Origin: Alphaproteobacteria bacterium
GTDB taxonomy: Bacteria > Pseudomonadota > Alphaproteobacteria > UBA8366
DNA: 64,000 nt
Reading direction: 5' to 3'
Assembly (NCBI GenBank): GCA_021774335.1
Contig: JAJFJD010000056.1
Location: 62,001-126,000, forward strand
Shown here: one piece after another, positions 37,362-46,496 of the stretch
Position numbering within the stretch: position 1 is the first letter of the stretch
How the letters are laid out: each line of letters starts with the position of its first letter
The notes under the pieces: model-generated
What the model saw: the letters and a program-made list of their open reading frames with translations, nothing else
Told to the model about the DNA's origin: nothing
The model's database searches: none
Translations under genes and position numbers: made by a program

Positions 37362-38021
37362 GTGTCGCTCGACGGCGTTAAAAACGACCGATCATCGATC
37401 CCCGGCAGCACGGGGCAGCAATCGATTCCCGAACCACCCTCCCCAATCGAACTGGAAACGCCCACTCATCGCGGCGATGTCATTGCGGCGGCGCTCTGCC
37501 TGAGCGCGGGTTTGCTGGGGTACTTCGTCGTCGTTCCCAATGCCGTGTATGTGCCATTAAAATTCGCGGGCACCGTCAACTCGCCGGCATTTCTGCCGAA
37601 CGCCTTATTCATTTTGCTAGCGGGACTGGGCGCCCTCTATCTGGCGCAAAGTCTTATCGCCTATTTACGCGAAGAGCGTCAGGGTCGGGCCCGGTTTTCC
37701 GACTGGACATTGGCCGGCGGGACGGCGCTGATTTGCGTCGGGTATATCGGCGCGATCTATCTTGTTGGTTTGACCCTGGGGTCGGCGCTGTGCGTCGCCG
37801 TGACAATCTACTATTTCGGCGAGCGCCGTCTGTGGGTGATCGGCGGCATCGCCGTCGTTCTCCCGGCACTGCTGCTGTATTTTTTCGTCAAGATCGCCAA
37901 CATCCTGCTTCCGACCAACGCACTTGGAATTTTGGATTGGATTGAGTCGTCGCGCACGCCCGACGGCGTAGTGGATGTGGCGCTGCTCGCAGCACCGCTA
38001 GTCGGATGGGGGGTCGCATGA
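37362..38021 (+). CDS. tctB: Tripartite tricarboxylate transporter small membrane subunit TctB
   Basis: A 219-residue membrane protein with four predicted helices, beginning around VIAAALCLSAGLLGYFVVV. The N-terminal 45 residues are hydrophilic. The start is GTG at 37362 behind GGGAGG. The gene order tctB-tctA-tctC is complete and the next start overlaps the stop (ATGA). Together the three proteins import a carboxylate by a cation-coupled secondary mechanism. Confidence 0.87.
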   Translation: MSLDGVKNDRSSIPGSTGQQSIPEPPSPIELETPTHRGDVIAAALCLSAGLLGYFVVVPNAVYVPLKFAGTVNSPAFLPNALFILLAGLGALYLAQSLIAYLREERQGRARFSDWTLAGGTALICVGYIGAIYLVGLTLGSALCVAVTIYYFGERRLWVIGGIAVVLPALLLYFFVKIANILLPTNALGILDWIESSRTPDGVVDVALLAAPLVGWGVA

Positions 38022-39529
38022 TCGACTTCGACGCCCTCGTTCAAAGCTTTTTGTTGATCCTGCGTTGGGACGTCATCGCATCGTGTTTTGCTGGTGTCGT
38101 CTGGGGAATGTTCGTCGGCGTGACGCCCGGACTGACCGGAATCATGGCGGTCGTCATTGCGCTGCCGCTGACGTTCTTCATGGACCCGCAAACCGCTATC
38201 GCCCTATTGCTCGGGATTTATGTCACGGCCATTTACGGCGGCTCCGTGACAGCGATCATGATCGCCACCCCGGGCACACCCAACGCCGCCGCGACCGTGC
38301 TCGACGGATACCCTTTGGCGAAAAAAGGCAAAGCCCGGCTCGCGCTTGAGATGGCGCTCTACGCATCCTTCACGGCTGGCATTCTGTCCACCGTCGTGGC
38401 CTTAGTGATTTTCCCGATCGTCGCAACCTTCGCCCTCGAATTTGGGGCTCCCGAGGTCTTTGCGGTGATTCTCTTCTCGATAACCATCATCGCGGGCGTG
38501 TCCGGGGAATCGCTGTTGAAAGGATTGATCGCCGCGATTTTCGGCTTTCTGGTCGCGACGATTGGCCAGGATCCGATCCACGGTTCCAGCCGTTTCACGT
38601 TCGGCGTCCACGACTTTCAGGCGGGAATGCATATCCTCACCTTGCTGGTGGGCCTGTTCACGATTCCCGAAATCATTGTTCGCGGTGTAGAAGCCTATAA
38701 GTCTCGGGAGACGGTCTCGGTCGGCGAGATGGGGCCGAGCATGAGCTTCCGCCAATATCTCAGTTACTGGCCGACCTACCTCAGATCCAGCGCCGGCGGG
38801 TCCCTCCTCGGCGCCCTTCCCGGCCTCGGCGGAAGCCCCGCGGCTTTCCTCGGATACTTTTTGGCGCAACGATTCTCGAAAACCCCGGAAGAATTCGGCA
38901 ACGGCTCGCTTGAGGGGGTTGCCGGAGCCGAAGCCGGCAACAATGCCGTCTGCGGGCCCGCCCTGGTGCCGATGATGAGTCTTGGTATTCCCGGCGACAC
39001 CACAACAGCCGTATTGATGGGCGCGCTTGTCATCCACGGCCTGAACCCCGGGCCGCTATTGTTCGAATCGGCGCCCGACTTTGTCTACAGCGTGTTCTTA
39101 TTGCTCTTCGTCAGCCTGGTTTTTCTCCTCTTCGTTGGATCCGGCGTTATCCGCATGGCCAAGTGGGTGGTTCGTATGCCCACTCAAATCTTGTTCCCTG
39201 TGGTGTTGATCCTGGCCACCTACGGCACCTACGCGGTGCGCGGCACGATGGTTGACGTAGTATCGATGTTTGGCGTGGGCTTCCTGGGCTTCTTACTACG
39301 AATTCAAAAAATCCCAGCCGCCCCTTTCGCCATCGCCTTCATTCTCGGGCCGTTATTCGAGAATGAGCTTCGCAAGGCGCTGATAATTTCCGGCGGATCC
39401 TTAGACATATTCGTCAGCAGTACGATTTCCGTCAGCTTCCTCGCTCTCGCCGTCTTGAGTGCGGGCGCCTCAATTTTTGTTCACTGGCGGCTCAAGGGGA
39501 CGAAGGCCGCAAAGATCATCACCGACTAA
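38018..39529 (+). CDS. tctA: Tripartite tricarboxylate transporter large permease TctA
   Basis: A 503-residue permease with about 12 membrane helices. Family-defining stretches are GMFVGVTPGLTGIMAVVIALP, here near residues 30-50, and LGALPGLGGSPAAFLGY plus the conserved NNAVCGPALVPMMSLGIPGD. The ATG at 38018 overlapping the tctB stop was chosen over an in-frame ATG at 38006. It is the main translocation subunit for the carboxylate captured by TctC. Confidence 0.95.
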   Translation: MIDFDALVQSFLLILRWDVIASCFAGVVWGMFVGVTPGLTGIMAVVIALPLTFFMDPQTAIALLLGIYVTAIYGGSVTAIMIATPGTPNAAATVLDGYPLAKKGKARLALEMALYASFTAGILSTVVALVIFPIVATFALEFGAPEVFAVILFSITIIAGVSGESLLKGLIAAIFGFLVATIGQDPIHGSSRFTFGVHDFQAGMHILTLLVGLFTIPEIIVRGVEAYKSRETVSVGEMGPSMSFRQYLSYWPTYLRSSAGGSLLGALPGLGGSPAAFLGYFLAQRFSKTPEEFGNGSLEGVAGAEAGNNAVCGPALVPMMSLGIPGDTTTAVLMGALVIHGLNPGPLLFESAPDFVYSVFLLLFVSLVFLLFVGSGVIRMAKWVVRMPTQILFPVVLILATYGTYAVRGTMVDVVSMFGVGFLGFLLRIQKIPAAPFAIAFILGPLFENELRKALIISGGSLDIFVSSTISVSFLALAVLSAGASIFVHWRLKGTKAAKIITD

Positions 39530-39592
39530 AAGGTAAAGACACCATTCGTCCCAAAAAATCGAAACCCGCAAAATTCGATAACGGAGGAGACC

Positions 39593-40582
39593 ATGAAAAA
39601 CCAACGACCAAGAGGACTTTTAACCGCCGCCGTTTTGGCCGCCAGCGCATTCGCGTTTGCCCCGGCGATGGCCGGAGAATATCCCGACAAGCCGATCAAG
39701 CTGGTCGTCGCCTCAGGGGCCGGCGGCTCGACAGACACCGCGGCCCGGATCATGGCGATCAATATCCAAGATCATCTCGGGCAACCCATCATCGTCGTCA
39801 ACAAGAAGGGCGCATCGGGCGGCATCGGCATCAACTTCGCATTAAAGGCGAAGCCGGACGGCTATATACTGATGGAAGGCATGATCGGCGGTCACGTCCT
39901 GCATCCGGCGATGAACACCTCGACCGGGTATACGCCGGCGGACTACACGCCAATCGCGATGACGCAGATGAATCCCAATGTGCTGGTCGTCAAAGCGGAC
40001 TCTCCCTACAAGAGCCTCAAAGACTTGCTTGGCGCCATCAAAGCCAAGCCGGGCAAACTGAAATTCTCCCATGCCGGCGCCGGCAGCATCCACTTTTTCG
40101 GCATTCATCTTTTACTGCAAAAGGCAAAGCTGGGTAACGATTCCGCCGTGGCCGTTCCCTATAAAGGCGGAAAGAGATCCATGGCTGCGCTCCTTCGCGG
40201 GGAGGCCGATTTCCATCAAACCAACCTTGTCTCCGCGATCGATTTCATCAAGGCCGGTAAGGTACGGGCCCTGGCGGTAACCACGAAAAAACGCCTCAAA
40301 GGGTTCCCCAACGTCCCCACCTACGCCGAGCAAGGATATCCGGAAGTGGATATTTTCGGCTGGCGCGGCGTGATCGGACCAAAAAATCTGCCGAAACCGA
40401 TCGTCGATAAATGGGCCAAGGCGGTCCAGGACACCATGAAGCGCAAGGGCTGGAAGAAAATGGTCAAGGCCGTCGGTGACGTGCCGCGCTACATGGGACC
40501 GGAAGAATTCACAAAGCACATCGATAGCGACTTCAAGCGGTATCGCAAGATGGCCACGGATCTAGGAATCCTGGTCAAATAG
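39593..40582 (+). CDS. tctC: Tripartite tricarboxylate transporter substrate-binding protein TctC
   Basis: A 329-residue periplasmic binding protein. A signal peptide (LLTAAVLAASAFAFAPAMAG) precedes the family pattern YPDKPIKLVVASGAGGSTD. Further marks are VVNKKGASGGIGINF and VRALAVTTKKRLKGFPNVPT. The start follows a strong GGAGGAG. Bug/TctC proteins bind small carboxylates such as citrate, aromatic acids or amino acids; the ligand here is unknown. It is followed by two hairpins before the next gene. Confidence 0.95.
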   Translation: MKNQRPRGLLTAAVLAASAFAFAPAMAGEYPDKPIKLVVASGAGGSTDTAARIMAINIQDHLGQPIIVVNKKGASGGIGINFALKAKPDGYILMEGMIGGHVLHPAMNTSTGYTPADYTPIAMTQMNPNVLVVKADSPYKSLKDLLGAIKAKPGKLKFSHAGAGSIHFFGIHLLLQKAKLGNDSAVAVPYKGGKRSMAALLRGEADFHQTNLVSAIDFIKAGKVRALAVTTKKRLKGFPNVPTYAEQGYPEVDIFGWRGVIGPKNLPKPIVDKWAKAVQDTMKRKGWKKMVKAVGDVPRYMGPEEFTKHIDSDFKRYRKMATDLGILVK

Positions 40583-40596
40583 CGGCGATTCCCCGG

Positions 40597-40657
40597 CGGG
40601 CGCCCCGGTGGGGTGCCCGGTTATCTGACACTATCCGACGGCCTTCGGGCCGGTCGG
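40597..40657 (+). terminator. Two consecutive hairpins after tctC
   Basis: The first (40597-40619) pairs GGGCGCCCC with GGGGTGCCC around a GGT loop. The second (40635-40657) pairs CCGACGGCC with GGCCGGTCGG around a stable TTCG tetraloop, with one bulge. No T run follows either. They lie between tctC and the DUF3604 gene and could cause partial termination, so that the transporter genes are transcribed more than the two hydrolase genes. Confidence 0.5.
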
Positions 40658-40736
40658 GTGGTGCCGGGCCGTTTGTCGATCTTCACGCCTGTTTGAACTA
40701 TGCAGAATTGCGCCAACCCGAGCGGAACCGAGCACC

Positions 40737-42947
40737 ATGGGTAAAATCACCGAACGAAACACCGATGAAACGACTGCAAAATCGTGGGGCTCAGTGGCCA
40801 TATCGCCGACCACCGATGTCGTTGTGGGAAGTTTTTCGACCTGGACCCTCACCTTCACGGTCGGTGCCTATGCCATGGATGTGGGCGGCGGCCTGAAGAT
40901 CGGGACGCGCCGACAGGCCGATTTCGGGCAACCACAATTCGACGATCCTGCGGCGGACAATTTTGCGTCCGTTACGTGCTCCCGCGAGGGCGCGCATTTC
41001 GAGACCTTTTTCGATCATCGCGGCCACAAGCGGCCCTTCAATGCGGTTGCGGTTGTCAGGCTCGCCGGTGGCCCGCTCTATCCAGGAGACACCATCACGG
41101 TCGTCCTCGGCGATACGTCCGGCGGTTCGCGGGGGCTCGCGGTCCAGTCTTTCCCGGAGAGCGCCAGCGACTTCGCCGTGTTCATGGACCCTCTTAGTTC
41201 GGGCGAATACAAACGCGTTTACTGTTCGACACCCAACTTTCGAATTCTCAGCGGTCCGTCGGAGTATTTTACCGTCGTAACGCCAACGATCGTCGAAGAT
41301 GGCGTACCGTTTCGGGTTCAGGTTCGCGGCAACGACAAATTCGGTAACCCGACGCCGATCGGCGCGCCAGGCCTTACCCTTGATGCCGATCCGCCTGTCG
41401 ATCTGTCCCTTTCAGTGAAGGATGGGCGGGCTTCGTGGATCGAAGGCGTTGTCCTAACCGGCACAGACGTGCGGCGGCTCAAACTCATGGACGGCGACAC
41501 GACCGTCGCTGTATCCAATCCGATCGTCGTTCGCGACCGGGTAGACGAGATTATTTGTTGGGGCGACACCCAGGCGCAAACGGCGTCGACGGTCGGGGTT
41601 GGGACGCCCGATGAGTATTTCGCCTATGCGCGCGATCTGGCTGCGATCGATTTCACGACGCATCAGGGCAATGACTTCATCCTCTCGGACGCCGACTTGG
41701 AGGAAGTTCGCCAGGCCGCCAAGAAGCACAATGAGCCAGGCCGGTTCGCGGCCTTCTTCGGTTGGGAATGGTCCGGCCCGACCGGAACCGGCGGCGACCG
41801 TAATGTGCTGTTCCTGGATGACGAAGGCCCCATTTACAGAAGCAGCCATTGGCAGTTATGGCCCGAGGAAATCGGCGAGAATGCATCCGGTACGGAATGC
41901 GTTCACGCCAACGACCTGCAGGCGAAAATCCGAGAGTACATCGCGGAAACCGGCCGCAAGGTGATCATGGTTCCGCATATCGGCGGCCGGCGCTCGGATT
42001 TCGAGGCCCAGGACCCTGAACTCGAGCCGATCTTCGAGATTTGTTCCAATCACGGCGTATTCGAATGGCGGCTGCACGAGTTTTTGGCGGCGGGCGTGCG
42101 GGTCGGTATCGTCGGCGCCAGTGACGACCATACCTGCCGGCCGGGCTTGGCCTATCCATCGACGCCGGAAATGACGGTTCTGGGTGGGTTGGGCGCCATC
42201 TATTGTCGCGCTCTCAGCCGCGAGGGAATTTACGATGGGATGATGGCGCGGCACTGCTACGGCACGACAGGCGCGCGCATGTATCTCAACGTCACGGCGG
42301 ACGACCATGTCATGGGCGATGTCGGCGCGGCAACCGGGCCGGTACGGATCGCCGGCGTGGTTCACGGGACCGCGCCGATCGACTCAATCAGCCTGTTCAA
42401 TCGTAGCGTCGAAGTGAAGCGCTTCCAGCCCAATGCGGCGGCACGCAATCCGAACCGGATCAAGATCATCTGGTCCGGCGCAACCCATCAGGACCGTGGA
42501 AGGTTCATGAAATGGGACGGTGGGCTGCAGTTCGCGAACGGCCGCATCGAGGCCGCGTCGCCGCTGAATATCTACACGGCGAAATACGGTATCGACGACT
42601 GGGGAGAGGATCACGTGCGATGGCGCTCGGTCACGTCCGGGCAGGAGGAAGGCGTCCTGATCGATGTCGATGCCCCCGATGATGCGGTTGTTACGTTCAA
42701 GGCGGGTCCTGCGGACCTGACCTTTACCGTAGGCGACGTCCGGTCCCGCGACCTTCGTTGGGATTTGGGCGGCCTGGACCAATGCGTCACGGCCTCCACG
42801 CTGCACACGGAAGAAGGAACCTACGACGCCGAATTCGAATTCACCGATGATGATATTGGCGATGGCGAAGGCGCCTACTGGGTCCGCGTCGTGCAGACGG
42901 ATTTCCATCGCGCCTGGAGCAGCCCGATTTACATAGAACCCAAATGA
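40737..42947 (+). CDS. DUF3604-domain protein, putative metal-dependent hydrolase
   Basis: A 736-residue protein without a signal peptide. An N-terminal beta-rich region (about residues 1-270) precedes a DUF3604 core. The core shows the family pattern CWGDTQAQT, then GTPDEYFAYARD and THQGNDF, followed by FFGWEWSG, MVPHIGG and GASDDHTCRPG. The repeated His/Asp positions suggest a PHP-like metal site. No activity is firmly known for this family. It is encoded 14 bases before the sulfatase gene, after tctC, suggesting a hydrolytic step on the imported compound. Confidence 0.85.
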   Translation: MGKITERNTDETTAKSWGSVAISPTTDVVVGSFSTWTLTFTVGAYAMDVGGGLKIGTRRQADFGQPQFDDPAADNFASVTCSREGAHFETFFDHRGHKRPFNAVAVVRLAGGPLYPGDTITVVLGDTSGGSRGLAVQSFPESASDFAVFMDPLSSGEYKRVYCSTPNFRILSGPSEYFTVVTPTIVEDGVPFRVQVRGNDKFGNPTPIGAPGLTLDADPPVDLSLSVKDGRASWIEGVVLTGTDVRRLKLMDGDTTVAVSNPIVVRDRVDEIICWGDTQAQTASTVGVGTPDEYFAYARDLAAIDFTTHQGNDFILSDADLEEVRQAAKKHNEPGRFAAFFGWEWSGPTGTGGDRNVLFLDDEGPIYRSSHWQLWPEEIGENASGTECVHANDLQAKIREYIAETGRKVIMVPHIGGRRSDFEAQDPELEPIFEICSNHGVFEWRLHEFLAAGVRVGIVGASDDHTCRPGLAYPSTPEMTVLGGLGAIYCRALSREGIYDGMMARHCYGTTGARMYLNVTADDHVMGDVGAATGPVRIAGVVHGTAPIDSISLFNRSVEVKRFQPNAAARNPNRIKIIWSGATHQDRGRFMKWDGGLQFANGRIEAASPLNIYTAKYGIDDWGEDHVRWRSVTSGQEEGVLIDVDAPDDAVVTFKAGPADLTFTVGDVRSRDLRWDLGGLDQCVTASTLHTEEGTYDAEFEFTDDDIGDGEGAYWVRVVQTDFHRAWSSPIYIEPK

Positions 42948-42960
42948 CAGGATTTTCACG

Positions 42961-44346
42961 ATGAGCCGCCCCAAACCGAATCTGTTGTTCATCTTCGCAG
43001 ATCAGCTACGCGCTTCGTCGGTCGGATATGCTGGCGAGGAAGCCGTCCGAACGCCGAATATCGACGCGTTCGCCGAGAGCGGCACGATCTACACCAACGC
43101 GGTTTCCATGCTGCCGGTTTGCGGGCCGTACCGCGGCTCATTGATCACCGGCAGAACGCCCCTTTCGACCGGCCTGGTCATCAACGACGTGGCCTTGAAA
43201 ACCACGGAAACAAGCATCGGGCATTGCTTCAAGCAAGCCGGCTATGACACGGCCTATATCGGAAAATGGCATCTCGATGGCCCGGACCGCCCTGCTCTGG
43301 TGCCACCGGGGCCCCGACGCCAAGGCTTTGACTATTGGATGGGGGCCAACTTCGAACACAACTATGACCGCTCCTACTACACCGACAACGCGGGCGACCG
43401 GCAGCTATGGGAGGGTTGGGATGCGGTGGCGCAGACCGACGACACCATCCGGTATCTACAGAACCGCGACGGCGACAATCCTTTCTGCCTTTTCCTGTCA
43501 TGGGGGCCACCGCATCATCCGTACCGCCTGGCGCCCGAGGAATATCTTGAAATGTACGACGCCGACGCCATCGAAGGCCGGCCCAATTGTCCCGACGTCC
43601 CGCGCCAGGACCTCTGGGGGTACTACGCTCAGACAACATTTTTGGACGATCAATTCCAGCGTCTCCTCGACACCATCGCCGAACTCGGCCTGGCGGACGA
43701 CACGATCATCGTGTTCTCGTCGGATCACGGCGACATGCACGGGTCGCACGGTCTCTACAAGAAACAGTGGCCGTGGAACGAGGCGATCAAGGTGCCGTTT
43801 GTCATCCGCTATCCGGGGTCCGTACCGGAGGGTGCCAGGATCGAGGCACCAATCAACGTCATCGACGTCATGCCCACACTGCTCGGATTAGCCGGCCTTC
43901 CGGTTCCTGAACCGGTCGAAGGGGTCGATCTGTCGCCGTTCCTGACGGGCGAACAGCAGGACCCGCCGGAGTCGGTGCTGATCATGAACCCCTGTCCATT
44001 TTCCATCGGCGATTCCAGGGGCGATGATCAATACCCGGACTTCAGGGGCATGCGGTTTGAATACCGGGGTGTCATCACGGACCGATACACCTATGTCCGC
44101 ACCATCGATGGCCCCTGGATGCTGTACGACAATCGGGAAGACCCCTACCAGTTGGTCAACCTGATCGACGATGCGGAACATGCCGAGACCCGGGACCGGC
44201 TCGACGGCCTCATGCGCGCGCACATGGCGTCAATCGATGACGAATTCCTGACACGGGAAGAATATTACGAACGCCTCGGAATCGAATTCGATGATCGGGG
44301 GAAAGTGGTCGACCTCGTCGAAAACATGTACGACCGTAAAGGATGA
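42961..44346 (+). CDS. Sulfatase-family hydrolase
   Basis: A 461-residue alkaline-phosphatase-fold enzyme. The N-terminal metal site is FIFADQLR; the modified nucleophile motif is CGPYRG with Cys54 fitting the C-x-P-x-R formylglycine signature, and TGRTPLST follows. Later metal ligands are in SSDHGDMHGSHGLYKK. There is no signal peptide, so it acts in the cytoplasm on an imported ester. Phosphonate monoester hydrolases share this motif, so a phosphate or phosphonate ester is also possible. A formylglycine-generating enzyme is not in the window. Confidence 0.9.
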   Translation: MSRPKPNLLFIFADQLRASSVGYAGEEAVRTPNIDAFAESGTIYTNAVSMLPVCGPYRGSLITGRTPLSTGLVINDVALKTTETSIGHCFKQAGYDTAYIGKWHLDGPDRPALVPPGPRRQGFDYWMGANFEHNYDRSYYTDNAGDRQLWEGWDAVAQTDDTIRYLQNRDGDNPFCLFLSWGPPHHPYRLAPEEYLEMYDADAIEGRPNCPDVPRQDLWGYYAQTTFLDDQFQRLLDTIAELGLADDTIIVFSSDHGDMHGSHGLYKKQWPWNEAIKVPFVIRYPGSVPEGARIEAPINVIDVMPTLLGLAGLPVPEPVEGVDLSPFLTGEQQDPPESVLIMNPCPFSIGDSRGDDQYPDFRGMRFEYRGVITDRYTYVRTIDGPWMLYDNREDPYQLVNLIDDAEHAETRDRLDGLMRAHMASIDDEFLTREEYYERLGIEFDDRGKVVDLVENMYDRKG

Positions 44347-44368
44347 GCGCCGGCGCGGCAGCGGAGGA

Positions 44369-44599
44369 CTAACAGCAGGATTTTTCTTCGTACTCCTGCC
44401 TAAGTTGCTCAAACCGCTGCCGTCTTCCGCAGTTCTCCCATTCGTCGAAGCGACACTGTGTCTTGCGGCAATCAAACTCACAAAGCGCAATGTCGTTCGG
44501 CACCGCCTCGACAAGGCGGTCCTTGGTTTGAGTAATGGAGTTCCTGAACCAAGACCTCAGACGGCCGAGTTTTGATACTCTTTTTCCGGCATTGGACAC
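44369..44599 (-). CDS. Small cysteine-rich protein of unknown function
   Basis: A 76-residue protein starting at GTG 44599, seven bases after a near-perfect GGAGGAGG. Residues 1-35 are basic with a helix-like stretch (LGRLRSWFRNSIT). The C-terminal half holds six cysteines: LCEFDCRKTQC, then ENCGRRQRF and a terminal SCC. The spacing Cys-x3-Cys-x4-Cys-x7-Cys suggests a metal site. It resembles short proteins I recall with a CEFDCRK..C..EW..C core in other Alphaproteobacteria, but no function is known to me. It follows the carboxylase gene on the same strand, 93 bases away. Confidence 0.75.
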   Translation of the reverse strand: MSNAGKRVSKLGRLRSWFRNSITQTKDRLVEAVPNDIALCEFDCRKTQCRFDEWENCGRRQRFEQLRQEYEEKSCC

Positions 44600-44692
44600 T
44601 TCACAGCCTCCTCCGCCTCAAACGCTATCAAGACCGACGCCAGACAGGATTGATCCAAATCAAAGGCTGTCCGCGCGGCGCTCCTTGTCGGG

Positions 44693-46258
44693 TTACGGGC
44701 GCACACCGGATTTCATCTTCGGGCCAAGCCCTTGTTCGAGGCGTTCCTGCATCGCGTCGACGAATTGGCAGAGATAGGCGCGCGTTTCGCGCGGATCGAT
44801 GATGTCCTCGACACCGAAGGCTTCCGCCGTGAGGAAGGGCGATGAGTAACTGCGCATTTCATCCTCGAGTTCACGCGTGCGCGCCGCCGGGTCGGGCGCG
44901 TTGGCGATTTCCCGGCGGAATGCAGCGGCGACGCCGCCCTCGACCGGCAGCGATCCCCACTCCGCCGACGGCCAGGCAATCTTGAAGTCCAACCCGTTGT
45001 AGTCCGTCATGGCGGCACCGGCCATGCCGAAGCAGCGGCGGATGATGACCGACGTGATCGGCACCGTCGCCTGCATCTGCGCGTATTGCAGGCGCATCCC
45101 CTCCACCAGCACCGCATCGGATTCCGCGGCCGTTCCGATTGCGAATCCCGGCACATCGGCGAAGAAAAAGATCGGGATATGGAAGACATCGCACATGTCG
45201 ACGAAATGGGTCTGCTTGCGTGACGCCTTGGCGTCGACGGCACCGCCGAGCATGGGGTTGTTCGCGATGATCCCCACGACACGCCCGTTCAGGCGGGCCA
45301 AGACCGTGATCGCGGCGCGCCCGTAGGTCGGCTGGATTTCGAAGACGGAGTCCCGGTCGACGACAAGGGAAATCAGCTTCCGCATGTCATACGGTTTACG
45401 CCGGTCGCGGGGCACGATATTGAGTAGCGCCTCCTCGATGCGATCCACCGGATCGTCGCACGCGCCCGTCGGCGGCAATTTCCAAACATTCGACGGCATG
45501 TAGCTGAGGAACCGGCGAATTGTCTGGAAAGCCTCCTCTTCACTGTCCACCGCGTTGTGGACGGTGCCCGCGCGATCGACCGCGATCTTGTAACCGCCAA
45601 GTTCTTCTTTCGTGGCCGTTTCGCCCAAGCCCCGTTCGACCACCGCCGGGCCGGACGCGAAGATCTGGCTTTTGTCTTTCACCATGACGGAAAAGTGCGA
45701 CATCACCGCGCGTCCCGCCGGGCCGCCGGCGGCAACGCCGAGCACCGCGCCGACAACCGGCACTTGACCCAGCAATTCCACGAAAATCTGTTTCGGGTTC
45801 AGGCTGTGTCCGGGAAGGACAGAGTAGCCTTTGCTTTTTGCCGTACCGGCGCTACCGCCGAAGCCTTCGATGAGCCGAACCAAGGGGATCTTGTAATCGA
45901 GCGCCAGATCGTCGACGAACCCGCCCTGGCCGCCCTTGCGCCGCATACCGCCTTGATACGTGCCGCCGCCGACCGTCGTGTCCTCCCCGCCGATCGCCAC
46001 GGGCCTGCCGTCGACCTTCGCGATGCCCATCACGTAGGGCCCCGGTTTGACGCCGGAAACGACGCCGTCCTTGTAAGTGCCGCTGCCCGCGAGTTTGCCG
46101 ACCTCGCGAAATGAGCCGGGATCGGCCACACCGGCGATACGCTCGCGTACGGTCAGGAGGCCGCGTTCCCGATGCCGCGCGAGACGATCCTCGCCGCCCA
46201 GCTCGTCCGCCCATTTACGGCGTTGGTTGATTTCATCGACTTCCCGCTGCCACGACAT
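44693..46258 (-). CDS. Acyl-CoA carboxylase carboxyltransferase (beta) subunit
   Basis: A 521-residue carboxyltransferase of the propionyl/methylcrotonyl-CoA type. It begins like the family (REVDEINQRRKWADELGG, then LTVRERIAGVADPGSF) and carries the two crotonase-like halves, with GGPAGRAVMSHFSVMV, FLSYMPSN and VDMCDVFHIPIFFFADVPGF. It would transfer CO2 from biotin to an acyl-CoA. The biotin-carboxylase/carrier subunit is not adjacent, so the partner is encoded elsewhere or it acts with a shared alpha subunit. The nearby crotonase (46497) diverges from it. Confidence 0.92.
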   Translation of the reverse strand: MSWQREVDEINQRRKWADELGGEDRLARHRERGLLTVRERIAGVADPGSFREVGKLAGSGTYKDGVVSGVKPGPYVMGIAKVDGRPVAIGGEDTTVGGGTYQGGMRRKGGQGGFVDDLALDYKIPLVRLIEGFGGSAGTAKSKGYSVLPGHSLNPKQIFVELLGQVPVVGAVLGVAAGGPAGRAVMSHFSVMVKDKSQIFASGPAVVERGLGETATKEELGGYKIAVDRAGTVHNAVDSEEEAFQTIRRFLSYMPSNVWKLPPTGACDDPVDRIEEALLNIVPRDRRKPYDMRKLISLVVDRDSVFEIQPTYGRAAITVLARLNGRVVGIIANNPMLGGAVDAKASRKQTHFVDMCDVFHIPIFFFADVPGFAIGTAAESDAVLVEGMRLQYAQMQATVPITSVIIRRCFGMAGAAMTDYNGLDFKIAWPSAEWGSLPVEGGVAAAFRREIANAPDPAARTRELEDEMRSYSSPFLTAEAFGVEDIIDPRETRAYLCQFVDAMQERLEQGLGPKMKSGVRP

Positions 46259-46496
46259 TGCTCAAATTTCCTGTAGAATTTCAATCATCTTGATCATCAT
46301 AGGTATTGTGGGCCCCTCGCGAAACTTGTCCTCGGACCGGGACCGAATTGTTTCTGATCGGACATCGTCGAATTCGATTAACCGGCCGATTTGAATGACC
46401 TCCTTCACGATGGTCATGCCGGTGAACGCTGCTTTACACATCCTTCGCGAGCGTGCGAATTTGCAGCCATTATGATCGCGCTAGGGAGTTCTGAAT

